From assembly GCF_017305435.1 (NCBI RefSeq), contig NZ_JAFKIP010000004.1, positions 248,001 through 312,000 on the forward strand: DNA of 64,000 nucleotides, in the 5' to 3' direction. Position numbers and translations under genes: made by a program. Source of the stretch: Microbacterium sp. (GTDB lineage: Bacteria > Actinomycetota > Actinomycetes > Actinomycetales > Microbacteriaceae). The notes under the pieces are model-generated. The model did not search any database. It worked only from the letters and a program-made list of their open reading frames with translations, and was not told where the DNA came from. The number at the start of each line of letters is the position of its first letter. Positions within the stretch are counted from its first letter, which is position 1. This document shows, in pieces, positions 38,437 to 47,602 of this stretch.

Positions 38437-39131
38437 CCGACACCCCCAACGACGGCAAGGCGCTGTCGGTCACGATCGACGCGGGGACGTTCAAGCGCAT
38501 CCCGATCCGCACGCGTGTCGTCATGCCGGGCGACGACCTGGATGCCGTCGTCACCGAGTACGCGCAGGGTCTCGTCCAGCCGGGCGACATCCTGTTCGTC
38601 ACGGAGAAGATCGTCGCGATCACGCAGGGCCGCTCGTACGCGCTCGACGAGATCGAGCCGCGCGCGCTCGCGCGCTTCCTGTCGCGGTACGTCACCAAGA
38701 CGTCGTACGGCATCGGCCTCGGCATGCCCGAGACGATGGAGATGGCCCTGCGCGAGTGCGGCACGCCCCGTATCCTCTTCGCCGCGGCCGTCAGCGCCGT
38801 GACGAAGCTGTTCGGGCGTCGCGGCGACTTCTACCGCATCGCGGGCGACCGCGCCCGCGCGATCGACGGACCGACCGACGGGACGATCCCGCCGTACGAC
38901 AACGCGGTGGTGCTCGGCCCCACGGAGCCCGACGCGGTCTCCGCGCGGGTGAAGCGTCTGCTCGGCGACGTCGCGGAGGTCGCGGTCGTCGACATCAACG
39001 ACATCGGCGGCAACATCCTCGGCTCGACCCTCGACAAGGCGGGGGAGCAGCGCCTCGTGCGCATCCTCGCCGACAACCCGCTGGGTCAGGGCACGCAGTC
39101 GACGCCGATGGGCATCATCCGCAAGGACTGA
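38433..39131 (+). CDS. CofE-like F420-0:gamma-glutamyl ligase family protein
   Basis: A 232-residue protein of the CofE family, which adds glutamate to F420-0. It has [56 protein letters not shown] and the nucleotide/metal segment [16 protein letters not shown]. No other F420 biosynthesis gene is seen in the window, so the substrate may be something else; CofE-fold enzymes also glutamylate folates or act in cell-wall routes. The ATG overlaps the rpoD stop in ATGA, making expression coupled to the main sigma factor. Confidence 0.82.
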   Translation: MTDTPNDGKALSVTIDAGTFKRIPIRTRVVMPGDDLDAVVTEYAQGLVQPGDILFVTEKIVAITQGRSYALDEIEPRALARFLSRYVTKTSYGIGLGMPETMEMALRECGTPRILFAAAVSAVTKLFGRRGDFYRIAGDRARAIDGPTDGTIPPYDNAVVLGPTEPDAVSARVKRLLGDVAEVAVVDINDIGGNILGSTLDKAGEQRLVRILADNPLGQGTQSTPMGIIRKD

Positions 39132-39132
39132 G

Positions 39133-40158
39133 TCAAAACCCCATCGCCGCGCGGTAGCGGGGCAGGTGACCGTGGCGGATGCCGCTCGCGGTCGGCTTGT
39201 TCTCGAACACGCCCGCGCCCCAGTTGCCCTCCACGAGCACGGGGCCGTCCGCGGTGACGACGACGTCCCATCCGACATAGCGCACCTCGGGGATGACGAG
39301 GGCGACCTGCGTGATCAGGTCGACGACCTCGGCCATCATCGGCAGCTGGAAATCGGCGATGCGGTACCCGGTCTCGGGGTGGGTCTCGAACAGGGCGCCG
39401 GACGTGTTGTAGCCCATGCCCATGGCGCGGCCGTCCTCATGCAGCGCGGTGTAGAAGCCGCCGAAGGACGCCTGATCGCTGACCTGCCCGCGCCCGAACT
39501 TCTGCGCCATGTTGACGATCGCGACGTTGCCGTCGTCGGTGACGAACGTCGTGACGCGTGTCGTGTTCGCGGTGCCCGGAGCGATCGCCTCGAGATCGGC
39601 GTGCTGGACGATCTGCTCCTCGATGAGCACCTCGCCCTTCGCGATGAGAGCGGCATGGAACGCGGCCCAGTCCTCGACATCCGCGGCGTGGTAGCGCCGA
39701 ACGCCGGCGCCGGACTTGCTGACCGGCACCTTCGCGATGAACACGGGATGCCGCTCCGCGAAAGCCTCGAACTCGGCCGCGTTGCCATCCTCGAGTGCGA
39801 GCCACTCGCGCCGCAGGAAGCGGTCGAAGTCCTTGTTGAACGCGATCTTGTCCTGGAAGCGGTGCACCTGCGCGGGGTCGTCGTAGCGGTTGGAGAGCTC
39901 GAGAGCGAGCGGGCTCGTTACCCACGTCGCACGTTCGGCGCGCGTCAGGATCGCGAAGTCGAACTCGATGTAGTCGTTGAACCCGACGCGGTGACGCGCT
40001 GCCGACCAGAGCATGTCGGCCAGCACGAGAGGATAGCTCTTGTCGTGGATGCGGGCCGTTTCGCGGGCCCGGCCCGTCACCGAGGCGTAGTCGAAGCCGC
40101 GCGCACGCTCGAAGAGGACCTGGATGCGATGCAGGGGCGACAGGCCGCGCGAAGCCAT
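39133..40158 (-). CDS. ATP-grasp protein (sugar-transfer-associated type)
   Basis: A 341-residue ATP-grasp enzyme resembling ATPgrasp_ST proteins. The N-terminal helical region is followed by PVFIAKVPVSKSGAG (nucleotide-binding Lys), VLIEEQIVQHADLEAI, NTTRVTTFVTDDG, a flexible GRGQVSDQASFGGFYTAL segment and VRYVGWDVVVTADGPVLVEGNWGAG with the metal-binding acidic residues. It should ligate a carboxylate to an amine or related nucleophile, with unknown substrates. It is convergent with the CofE-like gene, with one base between their ends. A link between the two ligases is possible but unproven. Confidence 0.8.
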   Translation of the reverse strand: MASRGLSPLHRIQVLFERARGFDYASVTGRARETARIHDKSYPLVLADMLWSAARHRVGFNDYIEFDFAILTRAERATWVTSPLALELSNRYDDPAQVHRFQDKIAFNKDFDRFLRREWLALEDGNAAEFEAFAERHPVFIAKVPVSKSGAGVRRYHAADVEDWAAFHAALIAKGEVLIEEQIVQHADLEAIAPGTANTTRVTTFVTDDGNVAIVNMAQKFGRGQVSDQASFGGFYTALHEDGRAMGMGYNTSGALFETHPETGYRIADFQLPMMAEVVDLITQVALVIPEVRYVGWDVVVTADGPVLVEGNWGAGVFENKPTASGIRHGHLPRYRAAMGF

Positions 40159-40212
40159 GGAGAGTCCTCCGGGGACGACGAAAGGGATGTCGCCCAGTCT
40201 ACGGGGGTGCGC

Positions 40213-40431
40213 TCAGCGGGCGTCGGCCAGGCGAGCGGTCTCGTCGTGCCAGCTCGTGGCGACGCTGCGCAGCTTCTCTTCGTACTTGCGGCCGTGGTGG
40301 GCGCAGAACAGCAGCTCGCTGCCGTTGACCTCGGCGGCGATGTACGCCTGCGCGCCACACGAGTCGCACCGGTCCGTCGCGGTCAGGCGGTACTCGAGGA
40401 CGGCGGGCTCAGCGGTGGTCGACATGCTCAT
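40213..40431 (-). CDS. Small zinc-binding protein (DUF7455 type)
   Basis: A 72-residue protein with CDSCGAQAY and LFCAHHGRKYEEKL, a CxxC...CxxH/H arrangement suggesting one zinc site, then a helical charged tail. The family is common in actinobacteria and its function is unknown. ATG 40431 has AGGAGG about eight bases upstream, a strong ribosome site. It is divergent from the topoisomerase gene and in the same direction as the ATP-grasp gene. Confidence 0.8.
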   Translation of the reverse strand: MSMSTTAEPAVLEYRLTATDRCDSCGAQAYIAAEVNGSELLFCAHHGRKYEEKLRSVATSWHDETARLADAR

Positions 40432-40623
40432 TTCGGTTCCTCCTCGATAGTGCGACGCGATGCGGTTGCCTCACATACAACCACGCGAATGTTGCGCAAA
40501 TGCCGCGATCCGGTCACATTTCGCTGTGCGCGTACCCTGTCCGCGACCGGGAATATGTCGGGCGCGTGACGACCGCGTGTGTCGGCGCCGGGGCGTCCGC
40601 ACCCGGGCATACGCTTGGAGATT

Positions 40624-42693
40624 GTGACCGCCGAGTATTCCGCCCATCACCTCCAGGTGCTCGAAGGCCTCGAGGCCGTCCGCAAGCGTCCCGGCATGTA
40701 CATCGGCTCGACGGACTCCCGCGGCCTCATGCACTGCGTCTGGGAGATCATCGACAACGCCGTCGACGAGGCACTCGCCGGGTACGGCGCGCGCATCGAC
40801 ATCGTCCTGCATGCGGACGGCAGCGTCGAGGTGCGTGACCGGGCGCGCGGCATCCCCGTCGACGTCGAGCCGCGCACCGGCCTCACCGGCGTCGAGGTCG
40901 TCTTCACGAAGCTGCACGCCGGCGGCAAGTTCGGGGGCGGTTCGTACGCAGCGTCGGGTGGTCTGCACGGTGTCGGCGCGTCCGTCGTCAATGCTCTCAG
41001 CGAGCGTCTCGACGTCGAGGTCGACCGCGGTGGCAAGACCTACGCGATGTCGTTCCATCGCGGCGAGCCGGGGGTCTTCGCGGGGCCCGGACCCGACTCG
41101 CCCTTCACGCCGTTCGAGAAGGCCTCCGAACTGCGGGTCATCGGCAAGACGTCGCGCGGGGTCACCGGCACGCGCATCCGGTACTGGGCCGACCGACAGA
41201 TCTTCACCAAGGATGCCGCGTTCCACCTCGACGAGCTCGAGCAGCGCGCGCGCCAGACCGCCTTCCTCGTCCCGGGGCTGCAGATCGACATCGCCGATGA
41301 GCGCGGCGACGAGGCATCCGCCACGTCTTACCGCTTCGACGGCGGGATCTCGGAGTTCGCCGACTTCCTCGCGCCCGACGCCGGCGTCACCGACACATGG
41401 CGACTCAGCGGATCCGGCACGTTCACCGAGACGGTGCCCGTGCTGCAACCCGGCGGTGCCATGGTCCCCACCGAGGTCGAGCGGGTCTGCGACGTCGATG
41501 TCGCCGTCCGATGGGGGACGGGCTACGAGACGGTGTCCCGCTCGTTCGTCAACATCATCGCGACGCCGAAGGGCGGCACGCATCTGGCCGGTTTCGAGCA
41601 GGGCCTCATGAAGGTCCTGCGCGCGCAGGTCGACCAGAACGCGCGCAAGCTGAAGGTCGGCAACGACAAGCTCGAGAAGGACGACATCCTCGCCGGCCTC
41701 ACCGCCGTGCTGACGGTGCGGCTGCCCGAACCGCAGTTCGAAGGGCAGACGAAGGAGGTCCTCGGCACCCCCGCCGTGCGGGCGATCGTCGCGAACGTCG
41801 TCTCGACGGCGCTGACCGAGCGGTTCGCATCGACGAAGCGCGACGACAAGGCCCAGACCGCACTCGTCCTCGAGAAGGTCGTCTCGGAGATGAAGGCGCG
41901 CATCTCCGCGCGCACCCACAAGGAGACCCAGCGCCGCAAGAACGCGCTCGAATCGTCGTCGCTGCCGGTGAAGCTCGCCGACTGCCGCACGAGTGACGTC
42001 ACCCAGACGGAGCTGTTCATCGTCGAGGGCGACTCGGCGCTCGGCACCGCCAAGCACGCGCGCAACAGCGAGTACCAGGCGCTTCTGCCGATCCGAGGCA
42101 AGATCCTCAACGTGCAGAAGGCATCGATCAGCGACATGCTCGGCAATGCCGAGTGCGCCGCGATCATCCAGACGATCGGCGCCGGATCGGGCCGCTCCTT
42201 CGATCTGGATGCCGCACGCTACGGCAAGGTCATCCTGATGAGCGACGCCGACGTCGACGGGGCGCACATCCGCACACTGCTCCTCACCCTCTTCTTCCGC
42301 TACATGCGCCCGCTCATCGAGGCCGGACGGGTCTACGCCGCGGTACCTCCGCTGCACCGCGTCGTCGTGATGAATCCGGGCTCCAAGCCGAACGAGACGA
42401 TCTACACGTACTCGGAGCAGGAGGTGCACGCCCTGCTCGCGAAGCTGCAGAAGGCCGGCAAGCGCTGGCAGGAGCCGGTGCAGCGCTACAAGGGCCTGGG
42501 GGAGATGGATGCCGATCAGCTGGCGGAGACGACGATGGATCGCGCCGGTCGGCTGCTGCGCCGCGTGCGCGTGCAGGATGCCGAGGCGGCGTCGAGCGTG
42601 TTCGAACTCCTGATGGGCAGCGACGTCGCTCCGCGCCGGGACTTCATCGTCTCATCGAGCGACCGGCTCGACCGCGAGTCGATCGACGCCTGA
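40624..42693 (+). CDS. parE: DNA topoisomerase IV subunit B (GyrB/ParE family)
   Basis: ATPase and TOPRIM subunit of a type IIA topoisomerase, 689 residues. GHKL motifs: VWEIIDNAVDEALAG and GGLHGVGASVVNALS. TOPRIM motifs: ELFIVEGDSALGTA and MSDADVDGAHIRTLLLT, with the QRYKGLGEMDADQLAETTMD signature. No gyrase-specific insert is seen, and the A subunit lies 2.4 kb away, separate from dnaN/recF, so it is called ParE rather than GyrB. GTG 40624 is chosen because the conserved sequence begins there; TACGCT lies eight bases upstream, so the leader is at most a few bases. Confidence 0.92.
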   Translation: MTAEYSAHHLQVLEGLEAVRKRPGMYIGSTDSRGLMHCVWEIIDNAVDEALAGYGARIDIVLHADGSVEVRDRARGIPVDVEPRTGLTGVEVVFTKLHAGGKFGGGSYAASGGLHGVGASVVNALSERLDVEVDRGGKTYAMSFHRGEPGVFAGPGPDSPFTPFEKASELRVIGKTSRGVTGTRIRYWADRQIFTKDAAFHLDELEQRARQTAFLVPGLQIDIADERGDEASATSYRFDGGISEFADFLAPDAGVTDTWRLSGSGTFTETVPVLQPGGAMVPTEVERVCDVDVAVRWGTGYETVSRSFVNIIATPKGGTHLAGFEQGLMKVLRAQVDQNARKLKVGNDKLEKDDILAGLTAVLTVRLPEPQFEGQTKEVLGTPAVRAIVANVVSTALTERFASTKRDDKAQTALVLEKVVSEMKARISARTHKETQRRKNALESSSLPVKLADCRTSDVTQTELFIVEGDSALGTAKHARNSEYQALLPIRGKILNVQKASISDMLGNAECAAIIQTIGAGSGRSFDLDAARYGKVILMSDADVDGAHIRTLLLTLFFRYMRPLIEAGRVYAAVPPLHRVVVMNPGSKPNETIYTYSEQEVHALLAKLQKAGKRWQEPVQRYKGLGEMDADQLAETTMDRAGRLLRRVRVQDAEAASSVFELLMGSDVAPRRDFIVSSSDRLDRESIDA

Positions 42694-42729
42694 GGCGCGG
42701 CCGCCGCGCGAGCGGCCAGAAATGCGCGG

Positions 42730-42765
42730 GGCCCGAAACCGAGCTGGGGGGATCGGTTTCGGGCC
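42730..42765 (+). terminator. Hairpin terminator of parE
   Basis: GGCCCGAAACCGA (42730-42742) pairs perfectly with TCGGTTTCGGGCC (42753-42765) around a ten-base loop. Positions 42766-42980 after it hold no recognisable gene. Confidence 0.75.
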
Positions 42766-42980
42766 ATCGCCGCGGCATCCACATGTCGTCCGTGATGACG
42801 ATGGTGCGAAACGCTGCCATCGTCCCCGAAATCACGGAGTGACACGGATGATGCACGATGAAGGATCAGCTGGGGACCGGTCCTTCGGCATGACCTATCG
42901 TACGGAGACGCGCGTCATCGCACGCTGACCGAAAGACGGAATGCGCTCATACTTTCGTCTACTTCGCAGGAGGACTAAAC

Positions 42981-44150
42981 TCACGCCTCGAGCGGCAGCG
43001 AAGCGGACACCACCCAACCGTCGGCACGTCGCTCTGACGAGAACGATCCGCCGAACACGCGGAAGCGTTCCCGCAGACGCATGATCCCGTATCCGGAGGA
43101 AGGGAGGCCCGCTGTGCGTGCGGGAGGGGAGTCGTCGCTGAACTCGAGATGGGCCCAGCCGCGCTCGACGGTGAGGGCGATCCGCACCTCGGTGGCGCCC
43201 GTGGCGTGCTTGAGGACGTTCGTCGCGCTCTCGCGGATCACGCGGGTCAGCGCGACGAGCGACGTGCTCGGGAGCCGGAGGTCGTCCGGGATGCGTGCAC
43301 GCACGCGGATGCCGGCCTGGGCGAGCTCCTTCGTGACGGCGTCGATCGTTCCCTCGATGCCGTCGGGGGCGGGAATGCGCTCCGGAGCGAGGCTCTCCTC
43401 GCCCCGAACCATCCCCAGGACGCGCCGGATGTCGGTGAGCGCCTGCACGGCGGCTTCGCGGATGGCCGTCTGCGACTGCGTGCGGGTCTGTGTGTCCTCG
43501 GTGCGTTCGAGTACCGCCGCGTGGAGTGCGACGATGGTGATCTCGTGAGCGACGATGTCGTGCAACTCGTCGGCGATGAGGTCGCGCTCGTGGCGAAGCT
43601 GCTCGGCGACCTCCCTTTCGGCCGCCTCGAGTTGGGTGGTGAGCATCCGCGCTCTTTCGTATTGGGTCCGGATCGTGAGTCCGATGATGAGGCTCACGAG
43701 GCAGATGAAGGCGACGATCACGGCGCCCAGCGGTTGGAACGGAGAGTTGGGTCGCGCTGCGACGGCGACGAGCCAGATGACCCAGGCCGTCGCGTAGACC
43801 GCTGTCAACGCCGCGCTACAGGTGAACGCAGCGAGTCCGATGATCACCGCACCGACGAGAAGACTGTCCGTGACGTTCGTGATGCCCGCAGCGAGGGCGG
43901 CGACCGTGAGAACGATCGTCGCGATCGGTGGTCTCCATGCGAACAGGGCAACAGTGACGGTGGTTGTCGTCGTCACGACCGCGGAGACGACACTCGTCGT
44001 TCCGCCGTTCGTCGCTCGCATGATCGAGTCGAGCAGCAACGAGATCGCAACAAGCGCGATCAGCAGTCGCCGTGCCCGCGTCGGCAACGGGCGGTAGCCC
44101 CAGAAGGGGGTCCGCAGATAGCCGAGCAGGCGGGCTCGCAGATCAGTCAC
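42981..44150 (-). CDS. Two-component sensor histidine kinase (NarL-partner type)
   Basis: A membrane histidine kinase of 389 residues. It has four to six helices between about residues 25 and 165, a short coiled region, then a HisKA_3 domain with phospho-acceptor His197 in DELHDIVAHE. The ATPase domain contains VIRESATNVLKHA and SGYGIMRLRERF. The lack of an extracytoplasmic domain suggests it senses something in or at the membrane. GTG 44150 is preferred over GTG 44168 because CATAAT ends six bases before it. It is divergent from its evident partner regulator at 44385. Confidence 0.9.
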   Translation of the reverse strand: MTDLRARLLGYLRTPFWGYRPLPTRARRLLIALVAISLLLDSIMRATNGGTTSVVSAVVTTTTTVTVALFAWRPPIATIVLTVAALAAGITNVTDSLLVGAVIIGLAAFTCSAALTAVYATAWVIWLVAVAARPNSPFQPLGAVIVAFICLVSLIIGLTIRTQYERARMLTTQLEAAEREVAEQLRHERDLIADELHDIVAHEITIVALHAAVLERTEDTQTRTQSQTAIREAAVQALTDIRRVLGMVRGEESLAPERIPAPDGIEGTIDAVTKELAQAGIRVRARIPDDLRLPSTSLVALTRVIRESATNVLKHATGATEVRIALTVERGWAHLEFSDDSPPARTAGLPSSGYGIMRLRERFRVFGGSFSSERRADGWVVSASLPLEA

Positions 44151-44156
44151 GTCGCG

Positions 44157-44162
44157 ATTATG
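44157..44162 (-). promoter_or_regulatory. -10 element CATAAT of the sensor kinase (leaderless arrangement)
   Basis: CATAAT on the minus strand, then CGCGAC, then GTG 44150. The kinase could therefore be transcribed separately from the micro-ORF upstream. Confidence 0.45.
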
Positions 44163-44186
44163 CCGCACGCACGTTCACGCGGCGTC

Positions 44187-44228
44187 TTACTTCCAGATAC
44201 CAAGGTAGCGTCCAAGCCAATCCCACAT
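44187..44228 (-). CDS. Trp-rich micro-ORF (13 aa) upstream of the sensor kinase
   Basis: A minus-strand ORF encodes MWDWLGRYLGIWK, three Trp in 13 residues and amphipathic. GGAGG lies eight bases before ATG 44228, optimal spacing. An in-frame ATG at 44234 gives two more residues, and ATG 44270 would give 27 residues in the same frame but lacks a ribosome site. The stop at 44187 is 37 bases before the kinase start. Codon use is lower in GC than the neighbours. It could be a signal peptide for the kinase, a leader peptide controlling it, or a chance ORF. No family is recognised. Confidence 0.35.
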   Translation of the reverse strand: MWDWLGRYLGIWK

Positions 44229-44372
44229 TTCCATCACCTCCGCAAGGTCTCGAATCGATTCTTCAAACATCTGGCATTGCGCAATACAGACGTTTGGCGA
44301 GAGCGCTTGCGACTTTCGTCGGATATCCGTCGGGGTCTCTTCCGAGAATGCGGACCCGGGCCGCGCCTTTCG

Positions 44373-44378
44373 TAGGAT
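44373..44378 (+). promoter_or_regulatory. -10 element TAGGAT of the response regulator (leaderless arrangement)
   Basis: TAGGAT, then GGCGAT, then GTG 44385. AGGAT could alternatively serve as a ribosome site if transcription starts further upstream. Confidence 0.45.
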
Positions 44379-44384
44379 GGCGAT

Positions 44385-45047
44385 GTGACGGATGTGATTC
44401 GCGTGATCATCGTCGATGACGAGTCCCTGGTGCGCGCCGCGCTGCGCGTCTTCCTCGAGTCGGCCGACGGATTCGAACTCGTCGGCGAGGCGGACAACGG
44501 CGCCGACGCTGTGACGCTCGTGCGGGCCGTCAAGCCCGATGTGGTGCTGATGGACGTGCAGATGCCCACGATGGACGGGATCGAGGCGACGCGCCGACTG
44601 ACGCAGGAGTTCCCGGGCATCAAGGTCGTGGCGCTCACGACCTTCTCCGCCGAGCGCGTCATCGTCCCGATGCTGAGCGCCGGGGCATCCGGCTACCTCG
44701 TGAAGGACACTTCGCCCGACCGCATCCTCGACGCCGCTCGACTCGCTCACGAAGGCGGGTATGTGCTGTCACCTCGCGTGGCCAAGGAGCTGATCTCCTC
44801 GGTGCAGACCGGCGACTCGGGCACTCCGCGCAGTCTCGGCCGTGACGAGGAGCTCACCGATCGCGAGCTCGAAGTCGTCACCCTGCTCGCGCAGGGGATG
44901 TCGAACGCCGAGATCGCGGCGGCGATGTTCGTCTCGGAGGCGACCGTGAAATCGCACCTCGGCCGGATCACGGCGAAGTGGGGCGTGCGGGACCGCATCC
45001 AGGTCCTCATCCGCGCGACGCAGCTGCGCCTCGTGACGCTGTCCTGA
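44385..45047 (+). CDS. Response regulator, NarL/LuxR family
   Basis: A 220-residue response regulator. The receiver domain has acidic residues at 11-12, phospho-acceptor Asp57 (VVLMDVQMP), Thr in ALTTFSAE and Lys in YLVKDTSPD. The C-terminal LuxR helix-turn-helix is LTDRELEVVTLLAQGMSNAEIAAAMFVSEATVKSHLGRI. It is divergent from the sensor kinase with 234 bases between, an unusual layout for a pair that is normally cotranscribed, so the intergenic region is the likely site of autoregulation. Targets are unknown. Confidence 0.92.
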   Translation: MTDVIRVIIVDDESLVRAALRVFLESADGFELVGEADNGADAVTLVRAVKPDVVLMDVQMPTMDGIEATRRLTQEFPGIKVVALTTFSAERVIVPMLSAGASGYLVKDTSPDRILDAARLAHEGGYVLSPRVAKELISSVQTGDSGTPRSLGRDEELTDRELEVVTLLAQGMSNAEIAAAMFVSEATVKSHLGRITAKWGVRDRIQVLIRATQLRLVTLS

Positions 45048-45065
45048 CCGCGCCGACACGCGCGC

Positions 45066-47510
45066 TCAGGCGATGGGTGCGCCGACCGCGCCGATGACGG
45101 CATCGAGCGCCTGACCCGAGGCATCCCTCTTCGCACCCGGCTCCGGCAGCGGCCGCACGGCGCCGTCGGCGGCGACCGCGCGCGGCTCGGCGCCGATCCA
45201 GGCGAGAACGAGGGCGTCTTCTCCCTTGAGGAACCGCTGCGCACGTACGCCGCCCGTCGCGCGCCCCTTCGCGGGGAACTCGTCGAACGCCGATACCTTG
45301 GCGCTGCCGGCGTCGGTTCCCGCGATGGCCTGGGACGAACCGGCGACCGTGACGACGACGGTGTCCGCGGCCGGTCGCACGGCGGCGAACGAGATCACAT
45401 CGACGCCCGGCGCCAGCCGGATCCCCGCCATACCGCCCGCTGCGCGGCCCTGCGGACGTACTGACGCGGCGTCGAAGCGCAGGAGCTGGGCGTCGGATGC
45501 CACGAACACGAGTTCGATGCCGTCAGGGGCGATCCCGGCCCCGACGACGCTGTCACCGGGCTTCAGAGCGACGATCTCGACGTCGTGCTTGCCGGCGGGA
45601 AGCTCCGAGGCGGCGACGCGCTTGACGACCCCCTGCCGGGTGCCGAGCGCGATGATCTCGTCGCCGAGGGGCACGATCGCCACGACGTGCTCGCCGGATG
45701 CGAGACCGAGGTACTGATCGGCGCGCGTTCCCGCCGCGAGCTGCACGGCGTTCGCCGGCACCGAGGGGAGATCGACGGGGGAGAAGCGCACGATCCGGCC
45801 CGCCGTGGTGACCGCGCCGAGATCGCCGCGCGTCGTCGCGTCGACCGCGGAGCGGATCGCGTCGTGCTTCGCTCGACGCGTCGGTGCGACGATGCCGCCC
45901 TCGGGCGAGAGCACGGCGCGGACCATCCGCCCTGTCGCGGAGAGGAACACGCGGCAGGGCTCATCGGCGATCTGGAGGTCGGCGGGCGCGGCGGAGCGAG
46001 ACCGTGCGGCGACGGGTCCGCCGTTGAGGAGGAGGGTGCGGCGCGGGGTGCCGAAGGTCTCAGCCGCGGCATCCAGCTCTGTGGCGACCTGCGCGCGCAG
46101 CAGGGTATCGCTGGCGAGGAGGGCCTCGAGGTCGGCGATCTCGTTCTTCAGGGTGTCGCGTTCGGACTCGAGCTCGATGCGGGAGAAGCGGGTGAGACGG
46201 CGCAGCCGGAGTTCGAGGATGTACTCGGCCTGCAGTTGCGAGAGGTCGAACACGCTCATCAGGCGCGTGCGGGCCTGCTCTCCGTCGTCGGATGCCCGGA
46301 TGACCTGGATGACCTCGTCGATGTCGAGGATCGCGATGAGGAGGCCCTCGACGAGGTGCAGACGCTCCTGCTTGCGCGCGAGCCGGTAACGGCTGCGACG
46401 GGTGACGACGGACAGCCGGTGGTCGAGATAGACCCGCAGCAGCGACTTCAGCCCCAGTGTCTGCGGCTGGCCGTCGACGAGCGCGACATTGTTGATGCCG
46501 AACGAATCCTCGAGCGGCGTGAGGCGGTAGAGCTGCTCCAGAACCGCGTTCGGGTCGAAACCCGTCTTGATGCCGATGACGAGCCGTAGGCCGTGATTGC
46601 GGTCGGTGAGGTCGTTGACGTCGGCGATGCCCGTGAGCTTCTTGGCGTTCACGGCGTCCTTGAGCTTCTCGATGACGCGCTCCGCACCCACCATGTAGGG
46701 CAGTTCCGTCACGACGAGACCCGTGCGCCGGGGGCCCAGGGATTCGATCGAGACCTTCGCCCGTGTGCGGAACGAGCCGCGACCGGTCTCGTAGGCCTCG
46801 GTGATCCCGTCGAGACCGACGATGATGCCCCCACCGGGGAGATCGGGCCCGGGGACGAACTCCATCAGCTCGGCGGTCGTGGCATCCGGGTTCTCGAGGA
46901 GATGGATGGCGGCGGCGACGACCTCGATGAGGTTGTGCGGCGCCATGTTCGTCGCCATGCCGACCGCGATGCCGGTCGCACCGTTGACGAGGAGGTTCGG
47001 GAACGCTGCGGGCAGCACCGCGGGCTGCTGGAACTGGCCGTCGTAGTTCGGGATGAAGTCGACGACGTCCTCGTCGAGATTCTCCGTGAGCGCGAGGGCG
47101 GCGGGCGCGAGCCGCGCCTCGGTGTACCGCGCTGCCGCAGGGCCGTCGTCGAGCGAGCCGAAGTTGCCATGCCCGTCGACGAGAGGCACGCGCAGGGCGA
47201 ACGACTGCGACAGCCGCACCAGCGCGTCGTAGATCGCCGAGTCGCCGTGCGGGTGCAGCTTTCCCATGACCTCGCCGACGACGCGGGCGCTCTTCACGTG
47301 ACCGCGATCGGGCCGGAGGCCCATCTCCGCCATCTGGAAGAGGATGCGTCGCTGCACGGGCTTGAGGCCGTCACGGGCGTCGGGCAGGGCACGCGAGTAG
47401 ATGACCGAGTACGCGTATTCGAGGAACGAGTCCTGCATCTCGGAGGAGACGTCCACGTCCTCGATGCGGCCGTGGTCTTCGGGGATGGACTCGGTGCGGG
47501 GAGCTGCCAT
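45066..47510 (-). CDS. parC: DNA topoisomerase IV subunit A
   Basis: DNA-cleaving subunit of a type IIA topoisomerase, 814 residues. Catalytic Tyr129 lies in AARYTEARL. The quinolone-determining region reads [12 protein letters not shown] with Ser91 and Asp95, the residues usually found in sensitive forms. The C-terminal domain consists of beta-pinwheel blades (for example [11 protein letters not shown] and [11 protein letters not shown]) without a clear gyrase GyrA-box, which together with pairing to ParE supports topoisomerase IV. Its 3' end is 18 bases from the convergent regulator gene. Confidence 0.92.
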   Translation of the reverse strand: MAAPRTESIPEDHGRIEDVDVSSEMQDSFLEYAYSVIYSRALPDARDGLKPVQRRILFQMAEMGLRPDRGHVKSARVVGEVMGKLHPHGDSAIYDALVRLSQSFALRVPLVDGHGNFGSLDDGPAAARYTEARLAPAALALTENLDEDVVDFIPNYDGQFQQPAVLPAAFPNLLVNGATGIAVGMATNMAPHNLIEVVAAAIHLLENPDATTAELMEFVPGPDLPGGGIIVGLDGITEAYETGRGSFRTRAKVSIESLGPRRTGLVVTELPYMVGAERVIEKLKDAVNAKKLTGIADVNDLTDRNHGLRLVIGIKTGFDPNAVLEQLYRLTPLEDSFGINNVALVDGQPQTLGLKSLLRVYLDHRLSVVTRRSRYRLARKQERLHLVEGLLIAILDIDEVIQVIRASDDGEQARTRLMSVFDLSQLQAEYILELRLRRLTRFSRIELESERDTLKNEIADLEALLASDTLLRAQVATELDAAAETFGTPRRTLLLNGGPVAARSRSAAPADLQIADEPCRVFLSATGRMVRAVLSPEGGIVAPTRRAKHDAIRSAVDATTRGDLGAVTTAGRIVRFSPVDLPSVPANAVQLAAGTRADQYLGLASGEHVVAIVPLGDEIIALGTRQGVVKRVAASELPAGKHDVEIVALKPGDSVVGAGIAPDGIELVFVASDAQLLRFDAASVRPQGRAAGGMAGIRLAPGVDVISFAAVRPAADTVVVTVAGSSQAIAGTDAGSAKVSAFDEFPAKGRATGGVRAQRFLKGEDALVLAWIGAEPRAVAADGAVRPLPEPGAKRDASGQALDAVIGAVGAPIA

Positions 47511-47602
47511 GGAACTGAGTGGACCTCGCGTCGGGTGAGGGCGGGTGCGGGGAAAGTGCGGTCGACCAGGGCCGTGCGTCGTCGTGTGCGAGACTGGCCC
47601 GG

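Noticed and set aside
42958-42990. AGGAGG on the plus strand after a possible promoter, suggesting a small gene
   Set aside because: No ATG, GTG or TTG follows at a usable distance and no frame there is protein-like.
44187-44750. 187-residue minus-strand frame covering the regulator gene
   Set aside because: It is antisense to the response regulator. Only its last residues, in the intergenic region, were kept as the separate micro-ORF candidate.
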